DNA from: Cyanobacteria bacterium FACHB-DQ100
Lineage (GTDB): Bacteria > Cyanobacteriota > Cyanobacteriia > Leptolyngbyales > Leptolyngbyaceae
DNA: 64,000 nt
Assembly (NCBI GenBank): GCA_014695195.1
Contig: JACJNW010000032.1
Span: 248,001 to 312,000, forward strand
Direction of reading: 5' to 3'
Under the pieces are notes generated by a model. The model had not been told where the DNA came from, did not search any database, and saw only the letters and a list, made by a program, of their open reading frames with translations. Made by a program: the position numbers and the translations under genes. Below are positions 44,758 through 52,634 of the stretch, piece by piece (position 1 is the first letter of the stretch; each line of letters opens with the position of its first letter).

Positions 44758-44876
44758 AGCGATCGTGAGAGCTAAAACAGCGATCGTGAGAGCTAAAACA
44801 GCGATCGTGAGAGCTAAAACAGCGCTCCGGAGCACTGGAATAGCGATCGCGAGAACTAAAACAGCGATCGCGACCA
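44758..44876. repeat. Array of 21-base direct repeats
   Basis: The unit AGCGATCGTGAGAGCTAAAAC occurs three times in perfect tandem from 44758. It is followed by degenerate units (AGCGCTCCGGAGCACTGGAAT, AGCGATCGCGAGAACTAAAAC, AGCGATCGCGACC). Each unit contains a HIP1-like CGATCG. The array directly abuts palindromic element F. The 21-base period keeps a frame open on both strands, but the composition does not look like protein. I do not treat it as a gene or a CRISPR. Confidence 0.8.
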
Positions 44877-44877
44877 C

Positions 44878-45041
44878 TGATACCAAATTGATTTTTGAGT
44901 GCGACAGATCTTGGAAGCCCCCTAAATCCCCCACGAGTGGGGGACTTCAAGCCTAAATCTGTTTCGGATTCTCAAAGTCCCCCAGTATGGGGGATTTAGG
45001 GGGCGAAGGATCTATCGCATTAATAAATTGATTCGGTATGA
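44878..45041. mobile_element. MITE-like palindromic element, copy F
   Basis: This is 164 bases from TGATACCAAATTGATTTTTG to AATTGATTCGGTATGA, complete with both terminal repeats and both internal palindromes. It is nearly identical to copy B at 24290, which suggests recent movement or conversion. It lies about 100 bases upstream of the hpn-type operon. Confidence 0.8.
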
Positions 45042-45139
45042 AATAGCCCAAACCTAACCTTAAAAATGTTCGGTGTATCCTTGCGATTCTCAAAAGGTCA
45101 TACCATCATATAGAGAGCCTTCTCTGAACATTTAGTGGT

Positions 45140-46000
45140 GTGGACGCGGTTATGAAGCTTGGATCTGAGGAACATAAGCAGCTTTTTTGCCAAGATTTTA
45201 TGGCAACTCATCTGGAGTATGAGCCAGAGACAATGAGCTTTCCAGAACTCAATGAAGCCGAACTCGATCGCTTGCGGCGGATTCCGTTCTGGGGAATTGC
45301 ACTCGACACCGAGCGAGAAGCGGGCATGATGGTTAGCGCCATGGCAGACACGATCGGCGATCCTGAGATTCGAGCCGCGATCGCGCTTCAAGGCGAAGAA
45401 GAATCCCGCCACGCTCGCCTAATCGAATGTCTGATTCGCCACTACGATTTACAAGTCGAAGAACCCCCCACACCCGTTCTACCGAAAAATATTACTCAAG
45501 CCTTCACAGATTTCGGATTTGGAGAATGCTTAGATTCATTTTTTGCCTTTGGAATGTTTGGCTTAGCTCGCCAAGCGAAGTATTTACCTGAGTCAATGTT
45601 TACGCTGTTTGATCCGATTCTGGATGAGGAAGCCCGGCACATTGTTTTCTTCGTCAATTGGACTACTTATGTTCAAGCGCAACAAGGACGATCGGACGTT
45701 TTACGAGGTGTGCATTCTGCTTTCCATTACGGACGTGCTTTGTTTAACTTAGGCAAAATGGTGCTGGCAAAGGATGGAAATGAAGGTTTTACGGCAACAG
45801 GCGCAAAAACTTTTGTCGATGATTTGACCTTGCCACAGTTTTTATCAGCAACCATTAGCGAAAATCAGCAGCGCATGAGCCGGTTTGACGATCGCTTACT
45901 CGAACCGAAATTATTACCGCGACTTGCCTCGATCGCGCTCCGAGCGACAACACTCCTGCCCAATCGCCCCACCGAGATGAAAGCAGAAGTGAGTCGTTAA
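45140..46000 (+). CDS. Ferritin-like (diiron-type) protein at the head of the hopanoid-modification operon
   Basis: This protein is 286 residues from GTG 45140, or 282 from ATG 45152. It is mainly helical and has two E-E-x-x-H-type metal motifs, GEEESRHARLIE and DEEARHIVFF. Each is preceded by a helix with a conserved acidic residue (LDTEREAGMM, and GFGECLDSFFAFGMF). That spacing fits a ferritin-like diiron or dimanganese oxygenase or oxidase. I do not recognise a named family. The hpnK gene begins on its last base, so the two are translationally coupled. It may hydroxylate or oxidise the lipid modified by the downstream enzymes. Confidence 0.75.
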   Translation: MDAVMKLGSEEHKQLFCQDFMATHLEYEPETMSFPELNEAELDRLRRIPFWGIALDTEREAGMMVSAMADTIGDPEIRAAIALQGEEESRHARLIECLIRHYDLQVEEPPTPVLPKNITQAFTDFGFGECLDSFFAFGMFGLARQAKYLPESMFTLFDPILDEEARHIVFFVNWTTYVQAQQGRSDVLRGVHSAFHYGRALFNLGKMVLAKDGNEGFTATGAKTFVDDLTLPQFLSATISENQQRMSRFDDRLLEPKLLPRLASIALRATTLLPNRPTEMKAEVSR

Positions 46001-46875
46001 TGTTAAAGTCATCAACTCAAGTCGATCGTCGGTGGATGAGAATCAACGCCGACGATTTTGGCTTCTCAACCGGAGTCAATCAGGCAATTATCACCGCACA
46101 TCAGCAGGGCGTTCTCACCAGCACCAGCATTATGGTGACGGGGGATGCCGCCGACGAAGCGATCGAGCTTGCGAAAGCCAATCCTTCTCTAGCGGTAGGA
46201 TTGCATTTGGTGTTGGGAATGGGACGATCGGCATTGCCACCCGAACAGATTCCCCACTTGGTTGATGCTGAGGGGAACTTTCCTGATGATCCGGGCAGGG
46301 CAGGATTGCGATATCAATTCAGCGCCAAAGCGAGACAAGAATTACCGCTTGAAATTCGTGCCCAGCTTGAGAAATTTCGGCAAACGGGCTTAAAGCTGTC
46401 TCATGTGGATGGACATTTGCATTTACATGCTCACCCCGTTATTTTGCGGCATTTAGTTGATTTGGCAGAAGAATTCGAGATCCCAGAAATCCGCTTGCCT
46501 TCAGAAGAATTGAGCATTGCCCTAGAGATCGATCGCTCCGGTTGGATTGCAAAAACTGTAGGATCATTAGTATTTTCTGGATTGCGACGCTATGGAGAGA
46601 ACCTTTTGAAGAAGCACCGGATTCAATTTGCCGATCGCGTTTATGGATTGCTCCAGACAGGACAAATCACAGAATCATATTTGCTCGAACTGATTCCAAA
46701 AATTACAGCCGATCGGGTAGAAATCTATTCTCATCCCGCCATTACTGTTCCTGGAGAGCCGAGTAATGCCCCGCTCAATCTGGGATTTATCGAGCTAGAA
46801 GCATTGCTGAGCGATCGTGTTCGCGCTGCCCTTGAAGCTCATGGATTTGAGTTAGCAGTAGGTTCTAATCCATGA
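46000..46875 (+). CDS. hpnK: HpnK-type YdjC/ChbG carbohydrate deacetylase (hopanoid modification)
   Basis: This 291-residue TIM-barrel-like deacetylase has the family metal and active-site motifs INADDFGFSTGVNQAI, AVGLHLVLG and SHVDGHLHLHAHP, and a late EIYSHPA. HpnK removes the acetyl group from N-acetylglucosaminyl bacteriohopanetetrol made by HpnI. HpnI is encoded three genes downstream, which supports this over a general chitooligosaccharide deacetylase. The ATG at 46000 overlaps the upstream stop by 1 base. Confidence 0.85.
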   Translation: MLKSSTQVDRRWMRINADDFGFSTGVNQAIITAHQQGVLTSTSIMVTGDAADEAIELAKANPSLAVGLHLVLGMGRSALPPEQIPHLVDAEGNFPDDPGRAGLRYQFSAKARQELPLEIRAQLEKFRQTGLKLSHVDGHLHLHAHPVILRHLVDLAEEFEIPEIRLPSEELSIALEIDRSGWIAKTVGSLVFSGLRRYGENLLKKHRIQFADRVYGLLQTGQITESYLLELIPKITADRVEIYSHPAITVPGEPSNAPLNLGFIELEALLSDRVRAALEAHGFELAVGSNP

Positions 46876-47258
46876 ATAGAACAGTCATCATGCTGCTTCT
46901 GGTTATCTGTCAGGTATTTGGAGATTTGTGGATCAGCCGGGGAATGCGCGAAATTGGGCCGATCAATTCTGTCGAAATTGGCGCACTATTGATGGTTGCA
47001 GTTAAGTTTTTGACGAGTCCTTGGATTTGGTTAGGAATTGCCTTTCTGATTTGCAGTTTATTGTTGTATCTGGCTGCGATGTCACGCTTTGATCTAAGCT
47101 ATGTGATTCCGATGACTGCGTTTACTTATGTCCTCAGTACAGCAATGGCGATCCTGATTTTGCGTGAGCAAGTCTCTGCGATTCGGTTGTTAGGCACTTG
47201 TGTGATCACAGCAGGCGCGTTTGTGGTCGGTTGGGACGATCGGAAACATCAATCATAG
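46872..47258 (+). CDS. Half-size EamA/SMR-type membrane protein (ArnE/F-like), first of pair
   Basis: This 128-residue protein has four predicted membrane helices. It starts MNRTVIMLLLVICQVFGDLW and ends with the typical EamA/DMT segment RLLGTCVITAGAFVVGWDD. The size and topology match SMR/ArnE-type half transporters, which work as dimers. Its ATG overlaps the hpnK stop by 4 bases, and a sequence-related partner gene follows after 9 bases. The pair is probably a heterodimer that flips or exports a lipid. Confidence 0.8.
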   Translation: MNRTVIMLLLVICQVFGDLWISRGMREIGPINSVEIGALLMVAVKFLTSPWIWLGIAFLICSLLLYLAAMSRFDLSYVIPMTAFTYVLSTAMAILILREQVSAIRLLGTCVITAGAFVVGWDDRKHQS

Positions 47259-47267
47259 CGGGGCATC

Positions 47268-47642
47268 ATGGATACGAGAGTTTGGATTGCATTATTAGGG
47301 TTCGTCTTTGCAGACTCGATCGGCAATATCTTCATCAGCGCAGGCATGAAGCAGATGGGCGAGTTTCATCCATTTCCGTTGAAAACATTACCGCGCCGAT
47401 TGTTGCATGTGTTCAATAACTTTCAAATTAGCTGTGGCATCTTTTCTACAGTAGTCGGCTTCTTTCTATTTATTTCTCTGTTGAGTTGGGCAAATCTGAG
47501 TTTGGTCTATCCCTCAACTTCTCTAACCTATGTGGTTAGCCTATTTGGTGCACGTTTCATTCTGCACGAAAATATCTCACGCGCTCGACTGCTTGGAACG
47601 ATTTTAGTCGGTGTGGGTGTCGCGCTTGTGTCGATCGGTTAA
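47268..47642 (+). CDS. Half-size EamA/SMR-type membrane protein (ArnE/F-like), second of pair
   Basis: This 124-residue protein has four membrane helices, starting RVWIALLGFVFADSIGNIF. It contains LSLVYPSTSLTYVVSLFGA, which is homologous to LSYVIPMTAFTYVLSTAMA in the first partner. It ends RLLGTILVGVGVALVSIG. It lies between its paralogue and hpnI with gaps of 9 and 6 bases. As with ArnE and ArnF in aminoarabinose lipid transport, two unequal halves could make an asymmetric flippase. Confidence 0.8.
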   Translation: MDTRVWIALLGFVFADSIGNIFISAGMKQMGEFHPFPLKTLPRRLLHVFNNFQISCGIFSTVVGFFLFISLLSWANLSLVYPSTSLTYVVSLFGARFILHENISRARLLGTILVGVGVALVSIG

Positions 47643-47648
47643 ATCCAG

Positions 47649-48842
47649 ATGAATGACTCGCTTGTTCCAACCCTAATTCAGATTGCAGGAACTTTGCTTC
47701 TTGCAATCTTTTTTGTTCTGAGTCTATCAACCGTTATTTTTTATCTGTTTTCGATCGCGGCTGCCATACAGTTCTTTAGCGCTAAGCCCGAGCAGAATTT
47801 TGATTTTCAGCCCCCCCTTACAGTCCTCAAACCCGTCTGTGGACTTGATGAGAACACTTATGAGAATCTTGCATCATTCTGCACACAAGACTATCCGAAC
47901 TATCAACTCATCTTTGGAACCCAAGATCCGAATGATCCTTGTATTGCGATCGTCCAGCAATTAATCCAAGACTTTCCCGACCAAGACATTCAATTCGTGA
48001 TTGATCCAACCGCGATCGGCATCAATCCCAAAGTAAATAACTTACATAACATTGCCCTCAAAGCAAAGCATGACCTTTTAGTTCTAGCAGATAGTGATAT
48101 TTGGGTTGATCCGAACTATCTCAAGCAAGTGATACAGCCATTGAGTGATCCAACTGTTGGAGTTGTCACTTGTATGTATCGATCGCGCTCTCAAAATCTC
48201 ATTTCCGCATTTGAAGCCTTGAGTATTTCAACGGAATTCTTTCCGGGTGTACTTGTGGCTCGAAAGCTTGAGGGAATGGCGTTCGCGTTTGGCGCAACGA
48301 TCGCACTCAGGCAATCTGTCTTAGCTGAGATTGGAGGATTTGAGGCGATCGTGAACTATATCGGAGATGATTTTCAGCTTGGCTATCTCCCAGCGAAAGC
48401 AGGTTATAAAGTTGTACTTTCAGAGTATGTCGTTGATCATGTTCTTTCAACGGCAACAATTTCAGAACTTCTAAAGCATCAAACACGCTGGTTTCGCAAC
48501 ACGCGATTTGCACGATCGTCGAGTTATTTTGGATTAATTTTCACTTACGGAACCATCAGCAGTTTGTTATTTTTCACAATGACACAAGCTTCTGCTCTCG
48601 GTTGGATTGTTCTAATTACAACTTGGACAGTGAGATACTGTGCGGCTTGGTTGATTGGAGTGCATTGTTTACAAGACGCGATCGCGAAACAACTTCTATT
48701 ACTTGTGCCCTTGCGGGATGGTTTAAGCTTCTGTCTGTGGTGTTATAGCTTCTTTGGCAATACTGTAGAATGGCGAGGGCGGCGACTCGAACTTACAGCG
48801 GGGGGTGCGATCGTCAATGATGTACCACCCGCTATGAGCTAG
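47649..48842 (+). CDS. hpnI: HpnI-type family 2 glycosyltransferase (hopanoid/ceramide glucosyltransferase-like)
   Basis: This 397-residue membrane-associated enzyme has one N-terminal membrane helix and several C-terminal ones. The GT21/GT2 motifs are seen in order: LKPVCGLDENTYENL, LADSDIW (metal-binding D-x-D), GDDFQLGY and the product-site HQTRWFRNTR (Q-x-x-R-W). HpnI transfers N-acetylglucosamine from UDP-GlcNAc to bacteriohopanetetrol. With HpnK it should produce an aminosugar hopanoid. No radical-SAM hpnJ is present in this window. Its last 4 bases overlap the convergent PBP4 gene. Confidence 0.82.
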   Translation: MNDSLVPTLIQIAGTLLLAIFFVLSLSTVIFYLFSIAAAIQFFSAKPEQNFDFQPPLTVLKPVCGLDENTYENLASFCTQDYPNYQLIFGTQDPNDPCIAIVQQLIQDFPDQDIQFVIDPTAIGINPKVNNLHNIALKAKHDLLVLADSDIWVDPNYLKQVIQPLSDPTVGVVTCMYRSRSQNLISAFEALSISTEFFPGVLVARKLEGMAFAFGATIALRQSVLAEIGGFEAIVNYIGDDFQLGYLPAKAGYKVVLSEYVVDHVLSTATISELLKHQTRWFRNTRFARSSSYFGLIFTYGTISSLLFFTMTQASALGWIVLITTWTVRYCAAWLIGVHCLQDAIAKQLLLLVPLRDGLSFCLWCYSFFGNTVEWRGRRLELTAGGAIVNDVPPAMS

Positions 48843-50161
48843 TTTGCTTTCTCAATCACAGATTTAAGATTCGCTCGATCGCGATTGGACGCAAGCTCAT
48901 TTGGAGCCGTTGGCACTCGTCCCCACTGATTCGCCAAGGTATTCAGCAATGATTCTTGCCCTGCCCGAAAGCCTTCTAAGTTTGCACCACCACCGTTCAT
49001 GATCACAAACCAAACAATGCCTTTTTGACTGGTCGGTAATGCTCCTGCGAGTGCGCTCACTTCGTTTAAGCTACCGGATTTTGTCACTAATCCGGTTGGC
49101 AGCTTACGCCCGTCAAGAATGCCCTGATCATTACCCACGATCGCGAAAATGTCCCCGATCGTCATCTTGGCAGGCTTAAGCAACTGATCGATCGCAAGAA
49201 ACATCGAACAGACCGCACGCGGAGAAATACGATTTTCAACCGCCAAACCTGAACCATTGACTAAAATGACTTCATTCTGAGGCACGCCTGCTGCTTGCGC
49301 TGCTTTGAGTGAAACAACCTTTGCACCCCCAACCGAGCTTGCAACAATTTCTGACATTGCGTTATTGCTGAAGCGATTCATCTTCTTCAATAGTTCAGCC
49401 AGCGGCAGCGATCGATGTGTCGCAATCTGTGTAAACTGCGGAGGATTCGCGGCGACTTTAACACGACCCGCGATCGCAATCTGAGGCTTCGGAGTCCCAG
49501 CAGGAAGCGTTTGATGTTGCGAGATCGCCTCACCCGACCAGGTTTTTGAATTCAATCCTTCTTTGAGCAATGTTCCTGCCTTGCCCAAATCCGTCTCGAA
49601 GTTCATAAAGAACTGTCCAGTCACTATCAGATCACCTGTGACTTGTTTAATGCCAAGCTGATTCAGCGCATTCCCCAGCGCGATCGCTTCTTCCCAAACA
49701 AAAAACGGATCACTCCCACCCCGAACAATCAAGTCTCCTTTAACAATGCCGTTTTCAACTGTTCCAGTTGTTCCAATCACCGTTTCAAACCGGTGATCCG
49801 CGCCAAAGGTTTGCAGTGCAGCCAGAGACGTTGCAACCTTGGTTAAGGAAGCAGCTGACAAAGGCTTTGTGCCCTGATGATTTGCCAGTAGGGTATCACC
49901 CGATTGAATCCAAATGCCTTGAGCCGCTTGCGAATACCCTTGAGCCGACAGCTTTGAGAGATATTGCTGAACGATCGCGCTGGTATTGGGATCAGGGGTA
50001 GTGGGTGCAAGAGCTAGCGGTGCCGTTGGCGCAGGAGGCGGAAATACAACTTTACGGCTAGCTTCTTCAGGTTTAGGGCTGTCAGCAGGGGGCGATTTTG
50101 CCGCTTCTAACTGGGTGCATCCAACCAGCAGCAGGCAAACAAGCAAAGCAGAGTGGCGCAT
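48839..50161 (-). CDS. D-alanyl-D-alanine carboxypeptidase/endopeptidase (PBP4, S13 family), lipoprotein
   Basis: This 440-residue penicillin-binding protein has a lipobox-like signal (LLVCLLLVGC, lipidated Cys at about residue 15) and a Pro-rich linker. The catalytic motifs are SLTK (in PLSAASLTKVAT), SNN (in RFSNNAMSEI) and KSG (in GLVTKSGSLNE). It trims or opens cross-linked peptidoglycan in the periplasm. The start is ATG 50161; a TTG at 50176 would add five residues. Confidence 0.88.
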   Translation of the reverse strand: MRHSALLVCLLLVGCTQLEAAKSPPADSPKPEEASRKVVFPPPAPTAPLALAPTTPDPNTSAIVQQYLSKLSAQGYSQAAQGIWIQSGDTLLANHQGTKPLSAASLTKVATSLAALQTFGADHRFETVIGTTGTVENGIVKGDLIVRGGSDPFFVWEEAIALGNALNQLGIKQVTGDLIVTGQFFMNFETDLGKAGTLLKEGLNSKTWSGEAISQHQTLPAGTPKPQIAIAGRVKVAANPPQFTQIATHRSLPLAELLKKMNRFSNNAMSEIVASSVGGAKVVSLKAAQAAGVPQNEVILVNGSGLAVENRISPRAVCSMFLAIDQLLKPAKMTIGDIFAIVGNDQGILDGRKLPTGLVTKSGSLNEVSALAGALPTSQKGIVWFVIMNGGGANLEGFRAGQESLLNTLANQWGRVPTAPNELASNRDRANLKSVIEKAN

Positions 50162-50277
50162 GGAGAGAATCAGCAACAGAATCGGAATTCAGCTTAGCTT
50201 ATTTTGGTGGCGTTGCTGAATTGGAGTGTGTTCTCTCTCCGTTTGCGTCGGTTGCTGCCCTTATCCCCTAACCCCTT

Positions 50278-50382
50278 CTCCCCCTAATTCCCCCATTCTG
50301 GGGGACTTTGAGGAAAAAAGAGGTTTCTAATGCGATGATTTCTTCAAGTTCAAAGTCCCCCAACTTGGGGGATTTAAGGGGC
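50278..50382. mobile_element. MITE-like element, copy G (core only)
   Basis: About 105 bases run from TCCCCCTAATTCCCCCATTC to GGGGGATTTAAGGGGCT, with both GC-rich palindromes but without the ATACC/GGTAT ends. It lies between the PBP4 start and the end of the Nif11-like gene. Confidence 0.65.
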
Positions 50383-50437
50383 TGAAACCGATAACAACGA
50401 AGCGGGAAAGAGATGTGTGTATACAGTAGCGCCTCAC

Positions 50438-50671
50438 CTATCGGGGAATCAAACGCTGCCGCCCACCCACTCCTGGATTAAACAAAGCCGCAAGCTCCGA
50501 CGCAGGAAAACGATTGACCCACTCCTCCACCTCTGACTCAGTGACTGCATAACCGCGATCGTTAGCAATCTTGACAAAGGTTTCAGGATCGCTCGTTGCT
50601 TGTAACCGAACTTTGAGTACATGATCTTTTTGAACCGCTTTAAACAATTCAGCAGCATGGTGTTGCGACAT
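50438..50671 (-). CDS. Nif11-like leader peptide family protein
   Basis: This 77-residue protein from ATG 50671 begins MSQHHAAELFKAVQKDHVLK and contains SDPETFVKIANDRGYAVTE, the Nif11 fold found as leader of many cyanobacterial RiPP precursors. It ends NPGVGGRQRLIPR. A double glycine (VGG) is followed by only seven residues, with no Cys, Ser or Thr to modify. It may be a stand-alone Nif11 regulator or a precursor with a minimal tail. No modification enzyme lies next to it. The nearest peptidase-like exporter is 6 kb away and lacks the catalytic Cys. Confidence 0.75.
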   Translation of the reverse strand: MSQHHAAELFKAVQKDHVLKVRLQATSDPETFVKIANDRGYAVTESEVEEWVNRFPASELAALFNPGVGGRQRLIPR

Positions 50672-50842
50672 AATACAGTTCCTCGCAAATATTAAACTGG
50701 CAAAATAGAGAAAGAACGTAGCGCTAAGATCTCTACCCATTCAGCCTAAAGAATCCTGAGAGGAGTGATTCAGACTGACATTAAAATTGATTAGACTGTA
50801 AATGAAGATTAACCCTATTCTTGCGTTTTTTGAACTTCACCT

Positions 50843-51469
50843 GTGAAAGTTATTTTGTTCGATTTTGACGGAACCATTGTTGATAGCGTTGAAATTGGGA
50901 TTGCAATTACAAATCGTTTAGCGATTCGATTTGGATTTCCTCCTTTTGACGAAGAAACCTTAGAAGAACTCAAATATTTGGGATCAAGAGAAGCCCTCAC
51001 GCGATCGCAGATTCCCGTCTGGCAGTTGCCTTTTCTGATTCGTCGCTTTACTCAAGAGCTGAATCAAGAAATCCCAAATTTGCAGCTCTTTCCCGGAATG
51101 CAAGAAACATTACTAGAACTAAAACAGCAAGGATGCTGTTTAGGAATTGTTTCAACCAATTCTGTTAAGAACATTCAAGAGTTTCTCAGGGTGCAAAACC
51201 TGACATCCACGTTTGATCTGATTTCTGCAAATTATGCCCTATTTGGTAAAAGTCGATTAATTCAGAAAATCATCCGACACAGAAAGTTTGATTCCAATCA
51301 GATTTATTATGTCGGCGATGAAACTCGCGATATTGAAGCCGCCAAAAAAAGCGGCGTTTACTCTGTTGCGGCAACTTGGGGATTAAATGCGGCTGAGATT
51401 TTGAGCCAGAACGATCCTGATTTTTTGATTCATCACCCGAAAGAACTCCTGCACTTATTAAACAGTTGA
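50843..51469 (+). CDS. HAD-superfamily phosphatase (phosphoglycolate phosphatase-like)
   Basis: This 208-residue protein has all four HAD motifs: FDFDGTIVDSV (nucleophile Asp and acid Asp), LGIVSTNS, the Lys in FGKSRLI, and VGDETRDIEAAKKSG (metal acidic residues). A helical cap spans about residues 15-80. Members hydrolyse phosphoglycolate, pyrophosphate or other small phosphates. The start is GTG 50843. A hairpin overlaps its stop. Confidence 0.85.
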   Translation: MKVILFDFDGTIVDSVEIGIAITNRLAIRFGFPPFDEETLEELKYLGSREALTRSQIPVWQLPFLIRRFTQELNQEIPNLQLFPGMQETLLELKQQGCCLGIVSTNSVKNIQEFLRVQNLTSTFDLISANYALFGKSRLIQKIIRHRKFDSNQIYYVGDETRDIEAAKKSGVYSVAATWGLNAAEILSQNDPDFLIHHPKELLHLLNS

Positions 51470-51505
51470 CAGTCCCGTCGCTAAAGCAAGCGGGAGCGTC
51501 AACTG
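51463..51505. terminator. Bidirectional hairpin between the HAD gene and ilvE
   Basis: The outer arms CAGTTGAC (51463-51470) and GTCAACTG (51498-51505) pair, with inner TCCCG/CGGGA (51473-51477 and 51490-51494) extending the stem. It overlaps the HAD stop codon and separates two convergent genes. Confidence 0.7.
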
Positions 51506-51530
51506 AACTCTAAAGTTGCATATCGCCTAT

Positions 51531-52445
51531 CTAGCCAATATCGATCGCGTTCACCCATTCCCGATAGCGTTCATCCCGGTTTTCAGTTACAGCCGTTAGC
51601 ACTTCGCGTAAGCGATCGGTGATCGGTCGAGTTGTGCCAAATTCAAACGTTTCAATCCGCTTCACTGGCGTAATCTTCGCGGCGGTTCCACTCAAAAAGA
51701 CTTCATCGGCGATGAACAACTCTGATTTATCGACTGGGCGCTCCACAACTTTGATTCCCAAATCACGAGCGATCGTCAAAATACTGTCCCGCGTAATCCC
51801 TTCCAAAATATCTTGGTCGTATCCGGGCGTAATCAATTCCCCGTTTCGCACCACAAAAATATTCATGCCCGATGCCTCGCTCACTTTGCCTTGCGAGTTG
51901 AGCAAAATCGCTTCATCGAATCCAGAGGAAACTGCTTCAGTTTTGGCAAGCGAAGACGTGATATAAGCGCCGCTGATCTTGCCGCGTAACGGTAAACTGC
52001 GGTCTTCTTGGCGATACCAGGAACTAATTCGGCAACTCACTCCTTCTGGAGACAAGTAATCGCCTAACTCTAGCCCGTAAACAAAAAAGTCTTTCTCAAT
52101 ATTGTGCAGACGGGGTGCAATTCCCAGATCTGAAGTGTAGACAAACGGACGGATGTAGAACGATCGCTCCGGTCGATTCTTCTTCACAAACTCGGTGATG
52201 ATGCTCTCAATCTTATCCGCAGGCAAATCGTAGCTCAAGAATTTGGCGCTGCTGCTGAGGCGTTTGCAGTGACGATCGAGCCGGAATAACAGCACTTGAT
52301 TGGGATTTTCAGGATTAGGAATGCCGCGCAATCCGCCAAACGCGCCTGTTCCATAATGAAGTGCGTGCGTTGCGATCGACAAATTCGCCTCAGCAAACGG
52401 CACAAATTGATTCTTGAAATACGCAATGGGAAGAAAAGTGTGCAT
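51531..52445 (-). CDS. ilvE: Branched-chain amino acid aminotransferase
   Basis: This 304-residue fold-type IV PLP enzyme opens YFKNQFVPFAEANLSIATHALHYG. The PLP Lys is in RGKISGAYITSSLAK, followed by FDEAILLNSQGKVSEASGMNIFVV and EGITRDSILTIARDLG. Together these are the family signature. It makes Leu, Ile and Val from their keto acids using glutamate. It is divergent from the kinase gene across a 189-base gap. Confidence 0.94.
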   Translation of the reverse strand: MHTFLPIAYFKNQFVPFAEANLSIATHALHYGTGAFGGLRGIPNPENPNQVLLFRLDRHCKRLSSSAKFLSYDLPADKIESIITEFVKKNRPERSFYIRPFVYTSDLGIAPRLHNIEKDFFVYGLELGDYLSPEGVSCRISSWYRQEDRSLPLRGKISGAYITSSLAKTEAVSSGFDEAILLNSQGKVSEASGMNIFVVRNGELITPGYDQDILEGITRDSILTIARDLGIKVVERPVDKSELFIADEVFLSGTAAKITPVKRIETFEFGTTRPITDRLREVLTAVTENRDERYREWVNAIDIG

Positions 52446-52634
52446 GGAAATTGGGTAAGACTTCAGAAAACGGCAATCGTACGCGCGATAGATTTCCTAG
52501 ATTACCTTGAAATTTCAGTTCTCGACTGCCCGATCGAGCCCTAATCTAAATTATCTGCAATACGATATAACTAATTACTTGGAACTCCGGTTCTTTCTTG
52601 TCCCTCTAGTGATTTGTACGCGATCGAGATCGAT

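Noticed and set aside
44758-44876. Possible CRISPR or small repetitive gene
   Set aside because: Units are directly tandem with no spacers. The frames they open on both strands encode simple 7-residue repeats with no start signal.
45098-45412. 104-codon minus-strand frame
   Set aside because: It is antisense to the start of the diiron-type protein gene and has low-quality composition.
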